A DNA stretch of 43,705 nt from Treponema sp. (GCA_031290325.1 JAITNU010000033.1:1-43705); one strand, 5' to 3'; numbered from the stretch's first letter, positions 34,334-43,445 are shown. Program-made: numbers and translations. The notes: generated from the sequence alone by a model not told the origin.

Positions 34334-35308
34334 ATGAATATTAAAGCAGGCTTGCATAAAACCGAAATGGGAACCGCGCCGTTTCTGATATTTTCTTTTG
34401 TGGTGATAGGTTTCTGTTTTGCTGTGGTAAACCGGTCGTTTCTTTCCTTTGCAAACTTTATGGATATTCTGATGCGGGTCTCCGTGACCGCTCCTATTGC
34501 AATTGGTATCATGTTTTGCCTTACCGTAAAAGGTATCGATCTGAGTTCCGGTACCGTAGTAGGGTTAGGGGGTATTCTGTTGGTCAATATGGTAAAAGCC
34601 GGATACCCTCTGGGTATCTCTGTAGCGGCAGTATTACTGTTTGGTATATTTATCGGTCTTGTTGACGGGATATTAATCGCAAAACTTAATATGAACCCCT
34701 TCGTTGCGACCCTGGCTATTATGTTTGTCGGTTCAAGTTTTGAAAAGGTGATGACCCAGGGCGGGCTGCCCATCTACCTTTATGGAGATAAGTATTCCCT
34801 GGCAAAGATCTACCGGGGTACTTTGGCGGGGATACCCTATCCGATACTGTTCTTTGTCCTTCTGGTGGTTCTTATTTATCTGGTTTATGAAAAAACCATT
34901 GTGGGAAGGCGGCTGAAGGCTTCGGGGGAAAGTATCAGGGGCGCTGCCAACGCAGGCATTAATGTAAGGTTTTATTATGGTTTGGCCTATGCTGCCGCGG
35001 CCCTCTTGGCGGCGTACTCCGGCATCATCGTGGCGTCCCAGGTACAGTCCGGTCAGCCCCTGGTGGGCCAGTCCTATCTTTGGGATGCCATCGGTTCGGC
35101 GTATCTTAGCACCACCCTCTCTAAAAACAGAAGGCCCAATGTACTGGGTACTGTATTCGGGACTCTTTTTCTCTCGGTGATAAGTAATGGCCTGACCATT
35201 TTGGGCATGGCGTTTTACTGGAAAACCTTCTTTAGCGGGCTCATTATTCTCTTTATTCTTCTTACCTCTGTGGTTAACCGGAGCTTTTTAAGCAGGGCAA
35301 AGGTATAG
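34334..35308 (+). CDS. Sugar ABC transporter permease, second of two
   Basis: About 324 residues from ATG 34334, the ATG best placed after GGAGA; ATG 34328 and 34319 are possible. RbsC-type with the signature KGIDLSSGTVVGLGGI, the loop IVGRRLKASGESIRGAANAGIN and about nine hydrophobic segments. Two unlike permeases with one ATPase and one binding protein is the layout of the LsrACDB system; ribose systems use a single RbsC. It follows the first permease within about 30 bases. Confidence 0.88.
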   Translation: MNIKAGLHKTEMGTAPFLIFSFVVIGFCFAVVNRSFLSFANFMDILMRVSVTAPIAIGIMFCLTVKGIDLSSGTVVGLGGILLVNMVKAGYPLGISVAAVLLFGIFIGLVDGILIAKLNMNPFVATLAIMFVGSSFEKVMTQGGLPIYLYGDKYSLAKIYRGTLAGIPYPILFFVLLVVLIYLVYEKTIVGRRLKASGESIRGAANAGINVRFYYGLAYAAAALLAAYSGIIVASQVQSGQPLVGQSYLWDAIGSAYLSTTLSKNRRPNVLGTVFGTLFLSVISNGLTILGMAFYWKTFFSGLIILFILLTSVVNRSFLSRAKV

Positions 35309-35311
35309 AAC

Positions 35312-36847
35312 ATGAAGGAAAATATAATCGGTATTGATATAGGTACCTCTTCAATTAAAGCCGCAGTGATTGACGGTGAGGGTAACAATCTGGGAAAAGG
35401 ATCTTCCAAGGTAACTGTTAACCGGGCACGGAATAACTGGTCGGAACAGGATATGGAAGAGGTGTGGCAGGCTGCGGCCTTCTGTATCCGGCAATGTCTT
35501 CAGGATGCCGGCCTTACAGGGGATGATATCGCCGGGCTGTGCTCAAGCGGACAGGGGGACGGCGCCTGGATGATTGATGACCGGGGGATGCCCTTAGGAC
35601 CGGCGGTGCTTTGGAATGATAACCGGGCGGCATCTATCGTTTCCCAATGGGAAGCCTCGGGTCTTCTGGCAAAGGTTTATTCCAAGACAGCTACGGTATT
35701 GTGGCCTGGTTCTATGGCGGGGATTATGGCCTGGTTCCGGGATAATAACCCGGAGGCTTTGAAAAATCTTAAAACCATTTTCTGTTGTAAAGATTGGGTC
35801 AACTACTGCCTCACCGGAGAGAAACTTACCGATACGACCGATGGCAGTATTCCCTTTACAAACTTAAAAACCCGTTCCTATGACCGTTCCCTCCTTGATG
35901 ATTTGCAGCTGGAATTTCTGGAAGATAAACTGCCCCCAATTCGGGATTCCGCTTCCGTGGCAGGGCAGGTTCATGCCAAGGCTGCTGAACTGACCGGCCT
36001 TAAAAAAGGGACCCCGGTTATTACAGGGCTTTTGGATGTCGCCGCGAATGCCCTTGGCGCGGGGCTTACCCTTCCGGGACAGGCCCTTCTGATTCTGGGG
36101 ACCACCTCGCTGCTCGCCGCCGTTCTGGGAGCGGCGCCGGCGGACAGTAGAAATGTGGGAGCCGCGCTTCTTCACGGGGTGGGCGGAACCTGGCTGCGGG
36201 TATTCGGCGCCCAGTCGGGGACCCCCAATGTGGATTGGATGGCCTATGCGTTTAATATTCTTAAAGGGGAGGGCGATAAAAGGGTCCCCGATTTTATTGA
36301 AATGGATCGGCTTATCGCGGCATCCCCTCCGGGCTCCCGGGGTATCCTCTACCATCCCTTCCTTGCCGGAGAACGGGCGCCGTTCCTGAATCCCCTGGCA
36401 ACTTCGTCTTTTTTTGGTATTACCGCTTCCGCAAATGCCGGGGATCTCTGCCGCTCCGTGTACGAAGGGGTAGCCCTTTCGGCTAAACACTGCCTGGCGG
36501 AAATGGATTTTGATGTCCGCGCAATAGTTATGACCGGCGGCGGAACCAGGAGCGATCTTTGGTGCCGTATTATCGCGGATGTGATGAACTGTGAAATAAG
36601 CGTTCCCCAGGGTGAAGAATTGGGGATCATCGGTTCCGCTGTTGTCGGTGGAACGGGTATTGGTCTCCATAAGTCCTATGAAGAGGCAATCAGCCGTATA
36701 GTGAAGGAAAAATATCATTACCATCCGGATCCGAAAAACACGCCTGTTTATGATGATATATTTCCCTTATATCGGGAACTCATAACCCTCATGGGTGGAT
36801 ATTGGAAAAAAAGAAATACGATCGTTGAGAAATGGAACAATCTATGA
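35312..36847 (+). CDS. FGGY-family carbohydrate kinase
   Basis: 511 residues. FGGY hallmarks: IGIDIGTSSIKAAVID at the N-terminus, GQGDGAWMIDDRG, the catalytic-base segment GLLDVAANALGAG, LILGTTS, and MTGGGTRSDLWCRIIADV near the C-terminus. The overall pattern is closest, by eye, to the L-xylulose/3-keto-gulonate kinase (LyxK) and erythritol kinase (EryA) group rather than to glycerol or xylulose kinases. It phosphorylates the imported or oxidised sugar. Only three bases separate it from the permease. The exact sugar cannot be deduced. Confidence 0.88.
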   Translation: MKENIIGIDIGTSSIKAAVIDGEGNNLGKGSSKVTVNRARNNWSEQDMEEVWQAAAFCIRQCLQDAGLTGDDIAGLCSSGQGDGAWMIDDRGMPLGPAVLWNDNRAASIVSQWEASGLLAKVYSKTATVLWPGSMAGIMAWFRDNNPEALKNLKTIFCCKDWVNYCLTGEKLTDTTDGSIPFTNLKTRSYDRSLLDDLQLEFLEDKLPPIRDSASVAGQVHAKAAELTGLKKGTPVITGLLDVAANALGAGLTLPGQALLILGTTSLLAAVLGAAPADSRNVGAALLHGVGGTWLRVFGAQSGTPNVDWMAYAFNILKGEGDKRVPDFIEMDRLIAASPPGSRGILYHPFLAGERAPFLNPLATSSFFGITASANAGDLCRSVYEGVALSAKHCLAEMDFDVRAIVMTGGGTRSDLWCRIIADVMNCEISVPQGEELGIIGSAVVGGTGIGLHKSYEEAISRIVKEKYHYHPDPKNTPVYDDIFPLYRELITLMGGYWKKRNTIVEKWNNL

Positions 36848-36885
36848 CAGGGAAATACATAAATAATCATGATGGAGGTTACGCA

Positions 36886-37824
36886 ATGTCTATTCTGCAA
36901 CGGGAAGCATGGATGGTTGACTGCGAAAAAATGGCGCAGCGTATTCGGCTTCGGGTATACGAATATGTTATTAAAAACCGGGGCGGGTATCTGAGCCAGG
37001 CATGTTCTTCGGCGGAAACCTTTGCGGTCCTGTATTCAAAGGTAATGAAACTTGCTCCCAGTAAGGCGCCTATGATCCCCCTTGCGTTTCAGGGGGTTCC
37101 CGGGCCGGACAATCCCAACTACCTGCGGGGAGGGCTTTACAACGGCGGATACGAACCGGACTGTGATACTTTTATTTTTTCGCCCGCTCATTATGCCCTG
37201 GTGCTTTACACGGCTCTCATTGAAACGGGAAGATTGGATCCTTCAAGCCTTCAGCTTTTTAATAAAGACGGCAGCGTTCTGGAGATGATCAGCGCCGAAC
37301 ATTCTCCCGGGGCGGATACCACAACCGGCTCCTTAGCTCAGGCAATCAGCCAGGCTGCGGGAATGGCCCTGGGCCGGCGGCTGCTTAAAGAGAAGGGCAG
37401 GGTATGGGTGTTTATGAGCGACGGTGAATTCCAGGAAGGGCAAGTGTGGGAAACCGTTCAAATCCTGGTCCATTATAAACTTGATACGGTAGGTGTGTAT
37501 GTTGATGTGAACAGCCAGCAATGCGATGGAAAGATGGCCGATGTGCTTGATATCGGAGACCTGCGAAAAAAACTCGAAGCATTTGGCTGCAGGGCGGTGA
37601 CGGTGGATGGACATGATGTGGCTGCTCTGGCAAAACCCGCCGGGGAAGCCCGGGACGGAAGGCCCCTCTTTGTGCTTGCTAAAACCGATCCGGCCCGGGG
37701 AGTCGAGCTTTTCCGGGAGCGGGCGCCGAAATTACATTATCTGCGTTTTACCACCGATGAAGAATTTCTCAGGTACAAACAGGATTATGAACGGCTTGCA
37801 AAGGAGTATGCGTCATGGAAATAG
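36886..37824 (+). CDS. Transketolase-like, N-terminal subunit
   Basis: 312 residues from ATG 36886, with GGAGG seven bases upstream; the longer frame from 36832 starts inside the kinase. It carries the TPP pyrophosphate domain: EHSPGADTTTGSLAQAISQAAGMALG and SDGEFQEGQVWE, then VDVNSQQCDG in place of the usual DxNxxQxDG. The other half of a transketolase is encoded by the next gene, which overlaps by ten bases. Split transketolases in sugar operons can have a special donor, for example apulose-4-phosphate in D-apiose degradation. Confidence 0.88.
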   Translation: MSILQREAWMVDCEKMAQRIRLRVYEYVIKNRGGYLSQACSSAETFAVLYSKVMKLAPSKAPMIPLAFQGVPGPDNPNYLRGGLYNGGYEPDCDTFIFSPAHYALVLYTALIETGRLDPSSLQLFNKDGSVLEMISAEHSPGADTTTGSLAQAISQAAGMALGRRLLKEKGRVWVFMSDGEFQEGQVWETVQILVHYKLDTVGVYVDVNSQQCDGKMADVLDIGDLRKKLEAFGCRAVTVDGHDVAALAKPAGEARDGRPLFVLAKTDPARGVELFRERAPKLHYLRFTTDEEFLRYKQDYERLAKEYASWK

Positions 37825-38822
37825 TACAGCGCCCCTATCAAAACGAATTCCTCCGCTGGTCCCGGGATAAGGAAAAAGTGTTAACCCTTACCGCGGATTT
37901 GACCAATTCCTGTGAAGTTGGCGTTTGGGCAAAGGAATATCCGGATCGTTATTTCGCCATGGGATTGACGGAACAGAACATGATCGGTGTCGCGGCAGGC
38001 CTCGCCCGGAAGGGCTTCTTTCCGTATATTCACACCTTCGCGGTTTTTATTTACCGCCGTCCTCTGGATCAGCTTACCATGTCCGTAGCCTATCCTAATC
38101 TGCCGGTGCGTCTCATGGGATTCCTGCCGGGGATCACCACCCCCGGGGGAGTTACCCATCAAGCCATTGATGACATAGCGATCCTCCGGGCGGTTCCCAA
38201 TATGCGGATCATCTCTATCGGAGACGCTACGGAAGCTGAGACATGCCTTGACGCGATCCAGGCCATAGATGGTCCTGTTTATGTCAGAATGCTCCGGGGA
38301 GAAGTCCCCCGGCTGTTTCCCAGGGAAGATGGCTTTGTTTTTAATCAAGCCCGTGTTTTAAGCCGGGGAAAGGATGTAACCATTATTTCCGAGGGGATCT
38401 GTACCGAAGAGGCCATGCGGGCCACCGCAGCCCTGGCGGCAAAGGGGCTTTCCATCACCCACCTCCATGTTTCAACGATAAAACCCTTTACCGATACCCT
38501 GATCCTTGATGCGATACGGCAGAGCCGCTGCGGTGTTATCTCCCTGGAGAACCATCTTGCTTCCGGCGGGCTCGGCGGAGCCATATCGGAACTTATAACC
38601 GATGAAGGATTGGGGACGAAACTTATCCGCCTGGGGTTACGGGACACCTATGCCCATGGCGCCAGCAAACGCTACTTAATGAAAAAATACGATCTTGATG
38701 CGTTTGCCCTCATCGGTGCTGTTGAAAAGCTGACAGGTAAACAGTTTGGAATAGATGAAGCCGGTCTTGCGGAAGTCAGGATAGAGGCTGTCCATTCAGA
38801 GGCTAAGGCGGAAGCCCTGTAG
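37815..38822 (+). CDS. Transketolase-like, C-terminal subunit
   Basis: 335 residues. The pyrimidine-binding domain of transketolase: LTADLTNSCEVGVWAKEYPDRYFAMGLTEQNMIGVAAGLARKG with the catalytic Glu in LTEQNM, FIYRRPLDQL, and the C-terminal domain with GVISLENHLASGGLGGAISEL. It pairs with the previous gene to form one active transketolase. AAGGAG is eight bases before the ATG inside the upstream gene, which gives coupled, equal synthesis. Confidence 0.88.
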   Translation: MEIVQRPYQNEFLRWSRDKEKVLTLTADLTNSCEVGVWAKEYPDRYFAMGLTEQNMIGVAAGLARKGFFPYIHTFAVFIYRRPLDQLTMSVAYPNLPVRLMGFLPGITTPGGVTHQAIDDIAILRAVPNMRIISIGDATEAETCLDAIQAIDGPVYVRMLRGEVPRLFPREDGFVFNQARVLSRGKDVTIISEGICTEEAMRATAALAAKGLSITHLHVSTIKPFTDTLILDAIRQSRCGVISLENHLASGGLGGAISELITDEGLGTKLIRLGLRDTYAHGASKRYLMKKYDLDAFALIGAVEKLTGKQFGIDEAGLAEVRIEAVHSEAKAEAL

Positions 38823-38835
38823 AGAGGGGAGGTAT

Positions 38836-39891
38836 ATGAACAGTGTAATGAAAGCCGCTGTGTATTACAACAATACGGATATTCGGATCGAAGAAGTCCC
38901 GGTACCGGAAATTGATGAAAATGAAATTCTCATCAAGACCATGGCGTGCGGACTCTGCGGCGGCGAGTCCATGGAGTGGTATCATATCAAACGGGCGCCC
39001 AAGGTGATGGGGCATGAACCGGCGGGGCTGATTGCCCGGGTTGGACGGAACGTTAAAACCCTGAAAGAGGGGGATCGGGTTTTTGTGAATCATCATGTAC
39101 CTCAGTTGAATTCCCACCAATCCCTGCGGGGGCATTTTACCAAGGACGCAGGCTACAAAAAATCCGAGCTTAAGCCCGGGGGAATGTGCGAATATTTTAA
39201 GGCGTCGGCGGATCACGTGAGGAACGGAACCTTTATTCTTCCCGGGGATATGGATTTTGGAACCGCTACTCTCCTGGAACCCTGGGGTTGTGTTTTGGGG
39301 GGCCTCAAGGTTTGCGGTATCAGACCCGGAGACACTGTGGCGGTAGTGGGCTGCGGTTTCATGGGGCAGGGTTTTGTTCACCTTTCCCGCCTTTTTGGCG
39401 CAGGACTGGTCTTTGCCTGTGATCTCTCTGATTGGCGGTTGAACAAGGCCCTGGAGTTTGGGGCAAGCCATACTATCAATCCCGCAAAAGAAGATGTAGT
39501 TCAAAAATTACAAGACCTGAACCATGGCAGAAGGGCCGATGTGGTGATCATGACGGTCCCTTCAATTAAAACTCTGGAGCAGGCGTTCAGAATGGCGGAA
39601 ACCGGAGCTACCATACACATGAACGCCCCTCCTCCCGCAGAAGATGTGATGAAATTTATCCCTTCCGATATGTATGACCGGGAAATTTCGTTAACCACCA
39701 AATACTCGGCGGATCAATTTGACGTGTATCAGCTCTTCCGGCTCTTTGAAGCAAAGCGGCTGGAACCGAAAAAGGCGATTACCCATAAATTCGAGCTGGG
39801 CGGAATAAACGAAGCGTTCCGGCTGCTGGTAAAAGGGGACCAATCTTTAAAATCCATAATCTATCCTCATGGGATAGATACAGTAAGCTAA
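38836..39891 (+). CDS. Zinc-dependent medium-chain dehydrogenase
   Basis: 351 residues. Catalytic-zinc ligands: Cys 41 (GLCGGE), His 60 and Glu 61 (VMGHEPAG) and Glu 148 (LLEPWG). The NAD fold is VVGCGFMGQG at 170-179. The four-Cys structural-zinc loop of ordinary alcohol dehydrogenases is missing; that stretch reads HHVPQLNSHQSLRGHF. This pattern fits the polyol/threonine-dehydrogenase branch. It probably oxidises a sugar alcohol or a sugar hydroxyl to a keto sugar for the kinase. GGAGG lies three bases before the ATG. Confidence 0.85.
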   Translation: MNSVMKAAVYYNNTDIRIEEVPVPEIDENEILIKTMACGLCGGESMEWYHIKRAPKVMGHEPAGLIARVGRNVKTLKEGDRVFVNHHVPQLNSHQSLRGHFTKDAGYKKSELKPGGMCEYFKASADHVRNGTFILPGDMDFGTATLLEPWGCVLGGLKVCGIRPGDTVAVVGCGFMGQGFVHLSRLFGAGLVFACDLSDWRLNKALEFGASHTINPAKEDVVQKLQDLNHGRRADVVIMTVPSIKTLEQAFRMAETGATIHMNAPPPAEDVMKFIPSDMYDREISLTTKYSADQFDVYQLFRLFEAKRLEPKKAITHKFELGGINEAFRLLVKGDQSLKSIIYPHGIDTVS

Positions 39892-39903
39892 GGAAGGATA
39901 GTT

Positions 39904-40560
39904 ATGATGTACGAGGAACTGCGGAACGAAGTGTACGAAATGAATATGGAGTTATTCAATGAAGGGCTTGTGGTCTGGACCGGTGGGAATGTCAGCGGTC
40001 TGGCTGCGGAAAAGGGGCATATTGTTATAAAACCCAGCGGCGTTCCCTTTAAAAAATTGTCCCCGCAGAATATGGTGGTGACGGATTTGAATGGCAGTGT
40101 TGTGGAGGGGGATCTTGCCCCTTCGGTTGATCTGCCGGTACATATCTATATCTATAAGCATCGTCCCGATGTCAGGGGGATTTCTCATACCCATTCTCCC
40201 TACGCAACCAGCTTTGCCCTTCTGGGACAGCCCATTCCCGCGGCATTAAGCCCTATCGTACATCTACTGGGCTCCGAAGTGCCCTGTTCCCGGTATGCCC
40301 AGGCGGCCTACGAAGATACGGGCAAGGCGATAATTGAGGCCGCCGGGGAAAAGGGCTTGGTAGTGCTGGTTCAGCGCCACGGTGTTTTTACCATGGGCAA
40401 GACGCCCAATGAATCGGTCAAAATAGCGACCCAGGTGGAAGAGGCGGCGCGGACCATTCACTATGCGATGCAGCGGGGAAAGGTGGAACCCATGCCGGAT
40501 GATGAGATAAAGCGGTGCTATGATTTTTATCACGCTAATTACGGGCAGGAGAAACATTAA
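39904..40560 (+). CDS. Class II aldolase family, L-ribulose-5-phosphate 4-epimerase-like (AraD/UlaF type)
   Basis: 218 residues. The fold markers GGNVSG, KPSGVPF, DLPVHIYIYKHRPDVRGISHTHSPYAT (zinc His pair) and LVQRHGVF (third His) are in order, and the tail ends YHANYGQ, close to the YGQ ending of AraD. Epimerases use the same retro-aldol chemistry as the aldolases. A product of this type would be D-xylulose-5-phosphate, a transketolase substrate, which would join this gene to the two before. AAGGA lies five bases before the ATG. Aldolase activity cannot be excluded. Confidence 0.85.
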   Translation: MMYEELRNEVYEMNMELFNEGLVVWTGGNVSGLAAEKGHIVIKPSGVPFKKLSPQNMVVTDLNGSVVEGDLAPSVDLPVHIYIYKHRPDVRGISHTHSPYATSFALLGQPIPAALSPIVHLLGSEVPCSRYAQAAYEDTGKAIIEAAGEKGLVVLVQRHGVFTMGKTPNESVKIATQVEEAARTIHYAMQRGKVEPMPDDEIKRCYDFYHANYGQEKH

Positions 40561-40567
40561 AATAAAG

Positions 40568-41503
40568 ATGACAAGCAAAGAAAATCCGGAACTTTTAACC
40601 CGCATTGCATGGATGTATTATTTCGGAGGCATGAACCAACAGGAAATAGCGGATGAATTTTCCTGTTCCCGGATTAAGATAGTCCGGCTGTTAAAACAGA
40701 CCCTTGATTCAGGGCTGGTGCATTTCACCATCAGCGGTTCAAACTATTCACTTTTCAGCCTGGAAAGGGAACTGAAAGCGGCAGCGAATCTTAAATACTG
40801 TTTGGTGGTTCCCTCCCTTCCGGATCTCTCGGACGCGCTTTCAAGAGGCGCCGCGTATCTTTGCAATGATATTATTCAAATGAAGGGAAGTTTAGGCGTC
40901 GGCCTTTCCCGAACCCTTGGCCGAATGTACCGGTATCTGGATAAGGAAAAGTGCCGGATCAATTCCGTTATTTCCATCTGCGGTACTACGAATCCCAACC
41001 TGGCGTTAACCCAATTAAACAGTGGATTTCATATTGCCCAGGCGCTGGAAGTTGATTTTTATACTATCTGGGCGCCGGTTATTGTCGGGCCCGAGGTAGA
41101 CGCCAAATCAATTAAACAGGACATATACATTTCCATGGTTCTTGAAATGGCCGAGAAAGCCGATTATGCCCTTATCGGTATAGGAAATACCGCAGATTCC
41201 CCGCTTCTGGAGATGGAGTATATTTCTGATGAGGATTATAAGACCATTACTTCAAGCGGTGCGGAAGGAGAAATTTTAGGAAGGTACTTTTCAATGGATG
41301 GGAAGATTAAAAATACCGGTACTGAAAAAAGGGTAATTTCCGTTGACTTTCCCATGCGGTGTCCTGTTATTGCCACCGCCGGCGGACTCGGCAAGAGCAG
41401 GGCCATTGTAAGTGTCATACGGTCAGGTTGGATTCAGGGTTTGGTTACCGATGAAAAAGCCGCACTAGGGGTGCTTGAACTATTGCGGGATCAATCCGCA
41501 TAA
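40568..41503 (+). CDS. SorC-family sugar-responsive regulator
   Basis: 311 residues from ATG 40568; the ORF is open from 40520 inside the aldolase. N-terminal helix-turn-helix: MNQQEIADEFSCSRIKIVRLL. The rest is the SorC sugar-binding domain: LGVGLSRTLGRMY, ICGTTNPN, ADYALIGIGNTAD, and VIATAGGLGKSRAIVSVIRSGWIQGLVTDE. The family binds phosphorylated sugars and represses the operon until the ligand appears. It lies inside the operon, eight bases after the aldolase. The CCCGTRTATCCG repeat upstream of the operon is a candidate target. There is no good Shine-Dalgarno. Confidence 0.88.
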   Translation: MTSKENPELLTRIAWMYYFGGMNQQEIADEFSCSRIKIVRLLKQTLDSGLVHFTISGSNYSLFSLERELKAAANLKYCLVVPSLPDLSDALSRGAAYLCNDIIQMKGSLGVGLSRTLGRMYRYLDKEKCRINSVISICGTTNPNLALTQLNSGFHIAQALEVDFYTIWAPVIVGPEVDAKSIKQDIYISMVLEMAEKADYALIGIGNTADSPLLEMEYISDEDYKTITSSGAEGEILGRYFSMDGKIKNTGTEKRVISVDFPMRCPVIATAGGLGKSRAIVSVIRSGWIQGLVTDEKAALGVLELLRDQSA

Positions 41504-41519
41504 ATTATTGGAGGATACT

Positions 41520-42170
41520 ATGCTTTTAAAAGAAGAACGGGAACTGATTACCGAATATGGCAGGAAGATGAGTCGTGAAAATCTGGTCAAGGGTACGGGC
41601 GGAAACATAAGTATCTTTTCCCGGAAAGACAATCTTATGGTTATATCCCCCGGCAGCAAGGCTTATGACACCATTGCTGCTGAGGATGTAATGGTTACGG
41701 ACCTGGAGGGGAAGGTCATCGAGGGACGGTGTAAGCCTTCGAGTGAATTCCGGATGCATGCAATATTCTATGCAAAACGGAAGGATATCAACTCTGTGGT
41801 CCATACCCATTCAATAAATGCTACGGCGCTGTCCTGCCTCAGGATCAATTTACCGCCGATTTATTACCTTACCATTGCGGCAGGTCCGGAGGTCCGCTGT
41901 GCCCCTTATGCGCTGATGGGTACCTCGGAACTGGCCCAGGCTGCTTTTGAAACCATGCAGAATGATTATGCTGTTTTGTTGGCGAACCACGGTGTATTAA
42001 CCGCGGCGGATAATCTTGATTTTGCTTATTATCTGGCCGAACAAGTGGAATACGCGGCGGAACTTTATATCAAGAGTCGTATTGTAGGACAGCCGGTTAA
42101 TTTAAAGGAGCATGAAATAAACGATATGGTAACGATATTTGATACCCTGCGGTATGGAAAAAAGCAATGA
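41520..42170 (+). CDS. Class II aldolase, L-fuculose-1-phosphate aldolase-like
   Basis: 216 residues from ATG 41520, with GGAGG five bases upstream. Markers: KGTGGNIS, SPGSKAYD, KPSSEFRMH with the catalytic Glu, VVHTHSINATALSC (zinc His pair) and LLANHGV (third His). The fit is better with FucA than with AraD. It splits a 1- or 5-phosphorylated ketose into DHAP plus an aldehyde. Together with the AraD-like gene it gives the operon two enzymes of this fold. It overlaps the next gene by four bases. Confidence 0.85.
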   Translation: MLLKEERELITEYGRKMSRENLVKGTGGNISIFSRKDNLMVISPGSKAYDTIAAEDVMVTDLEGKVIEGRCKPSSEFRMHAIFYAKRKDINSVVHTHSINATALSCLRINLPPIYYLTIAAGPEVRCAPYALMGTSELAQAAFETMQNDYAVLLANHGVLTAADNLDFAYYLAEQVEYAAELYIKSRIVGQPVNLKEHEINDMVTIFDTLRYGKKQ

Positions 42171-43201
42171 AGATACTGATCATCGGCGAATTAAGCGAGG
42201 CGGTACTTGAAAAACTTAGATCCTTTGGGGAGATTACCGTTTCCCTGCCCGAAGCTGACAGGGATTTAAGCGCCGCCGAAGTTATTGCTCTGCTGGAAAA
42301 AAACAAAAGTGAAGTTATCGTGGTAGATGCTACTCCCCTGGGGGCTGATATTCTGAGGATGGCGCCTTCGCTAAAGATGGTGGTCTGCACCCGGGGTAAT
42401 CCAGTCAATGTGGATGCCCGGTATTGTTCGGAACACGGTATTATTCTTACCAATACACCAGGACGGAACGCGAACGCCGTAGCGGAATTCGTATTAGCTA
42501 TGATGATAAACCTCCTGCGCAATATTCCTCAGGCTCTGAGGCGGCTGGATAGTGGCGAATTATGCCTTAAGGGAGATGTCAGGACAGCCATAGCCGCAGG
42601 TAAGAATACCCGGGACATAATATGGCGGAATGATAAGCTGCCGGTTATACCTTACTTTGACTTTATGGGGAGTGAAATTTTCGGGAAAGACCTTGGCCTT
42701 GTGGGCCTGGGAGCCGTTGGCAAGCTGGTTGCGGAAAAAGCTCTTGTCCTGGGCATGCAAGTCAAAGCCTATGATCCCTATTATAAAGGTCCGCTCCTTC
42801 CCGGCCTTGAACTGGCGGAACTTGATGATATTGCATCCCAAGCGGATATTATCAGCCTCCATGCCAAGGATACTCCGGAGACCCAGGGTATGATCGGCAA
42901 GAGTTTTTTTAAGCGGCTTAAACCTGGCTCTTACCTTATCAATACTGCCAGAGGCAGGCTTGTAGACCGGGACGCGCTCTTGGAAGCGCTGGACTCCGGG
43001 ATTGTTGCCGGCGCCGCACTGGATGTTTTTGACTATGAGCCCCTCTGCCGGGATGATCCGCTCCTCCATCACCCCAAAATTATCTGTACTCCCCATATCG
43101 GCGGAGCCAGCAGGGATGTGGTTCTGCAGCATTCTATTATGGCTTTCGAGTCAATTAAAGCCTATGACGAAGGGGCCGGAGAAATACCTAACCATAAATA
43201 A
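42167..43201 (+). CDS. D-isomer specific 2-hydroxyacid dehydrogenase
   Basis: 344 residues. N-terminal substrate domain, then the NAD fold LGLVGLGAVGKLVAEKALVLGM with Gly-x-Gly-x2-Gly, and the catalytic set: Arg in INTARGR, Glu in FDYEPL and His in TPHIGG. The group includes SerA-type and glyoxylate/hydroxypyruvate reductases. A stretch of about 25 residues at 140-165 is longer than usual. In this operon it could reduce a hydroxy-keto acid or oxidise a hydroxy acid from the aldolase product. It starts by an ATGA overlap with the aldolase and is the last gene of the operon. Confidence 0.88.
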   Translation: MKILIIGELSEAVLEKLRSFGEITVSLPEADRDLSAAEVIALLEKNKSEVIVVDATPLGADILRMAPSLKMVVCTRGNPVNVDARYCSEHGIILTNTPGRNANAVAEFVLAMMINLLRNIPQALRRLDSGELCLKGDVRTAIAAGKNTRDIIWRNDKLPVIPYFDFMGSEIFGKDLGLVGLGAVGKLVAEKALVLGMQVKAYDPYYKGPLLPGLELAELDDIASQADIISLHAKDTPETQGMIGKSFFKRLKPGSYLINTARGRLVDRDALLEALDSGIVAGAALDVFDYEPLCRDDPLLHHPKIICTPHIGGASRDVVLQHSIMAFESIKAYDEGAGEIPNHK

Positions 43202-43211
43202 GAGCAGGGAA

Positions 43212-43390
43212 ATGAAAAATTTTTATATTTGTCAATAATAATCAGCATTATAATGTTATTTGGATTAGTTTTTATTGGTTGCCCGGATGGAAATGACTTG
43301 AATAAAAAAGTTGAAGTTGTAAATGGGGTGTGGGGCAAAAAGACTTCGTTTAACGAGGTTGCAGAAAACCCCTGGACAAACAAGCTGTAA
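43212..43390 (+). pseudogene. Frameshifted small lipoprotein
   Basis: ATG 43212 is followed by a stop in its own frame after eight codons. Adding one base in the run AAAAATTTTT would join it to an open frame reading FLYLSIIISIIMLFGLVFIGC, a lipoprotein signal with lipobox Cys, then PDGNDLNKKVEVVNGVWG and a stop at 43388-43390. So one missing A is the likely lesion. Only about 59 residues remain, so the C-terminal part was probably also lost. A sequencing error in the homopolymer is the alternative. Confidence 0.6.
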
Positions 43391-43445
43391 ACAGGCTATA
43401 ATCATGGCATTATGGCACATTACATGACATAGGACGCCTGTTTTT
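43391..43445 (+). terminator. Possible terminator after the operon end
   Basis: ACAGGC (43391-43396) pairs with GCCTGT (43436-43441), with an inner TCATG/CATGA stem, followed by five T. The loop is long, so the call is weak. Confidence 0.35.

Noticed and set aside
35864..36724. 286-residue minus-strand ORF
   Set aside because: Antisense of the FGGY kinase with no recognisable domain or ribosome site.
30726..43201. Identification of the right-hand operon as an Lsr (AI-2) system
   Set aside because: The transporter layout, kinase and SorC-type regulator resemble Lsr, but LsrF and LsrG are absent and the transketolase, epimerase and dehydrogenases do not belong to it.
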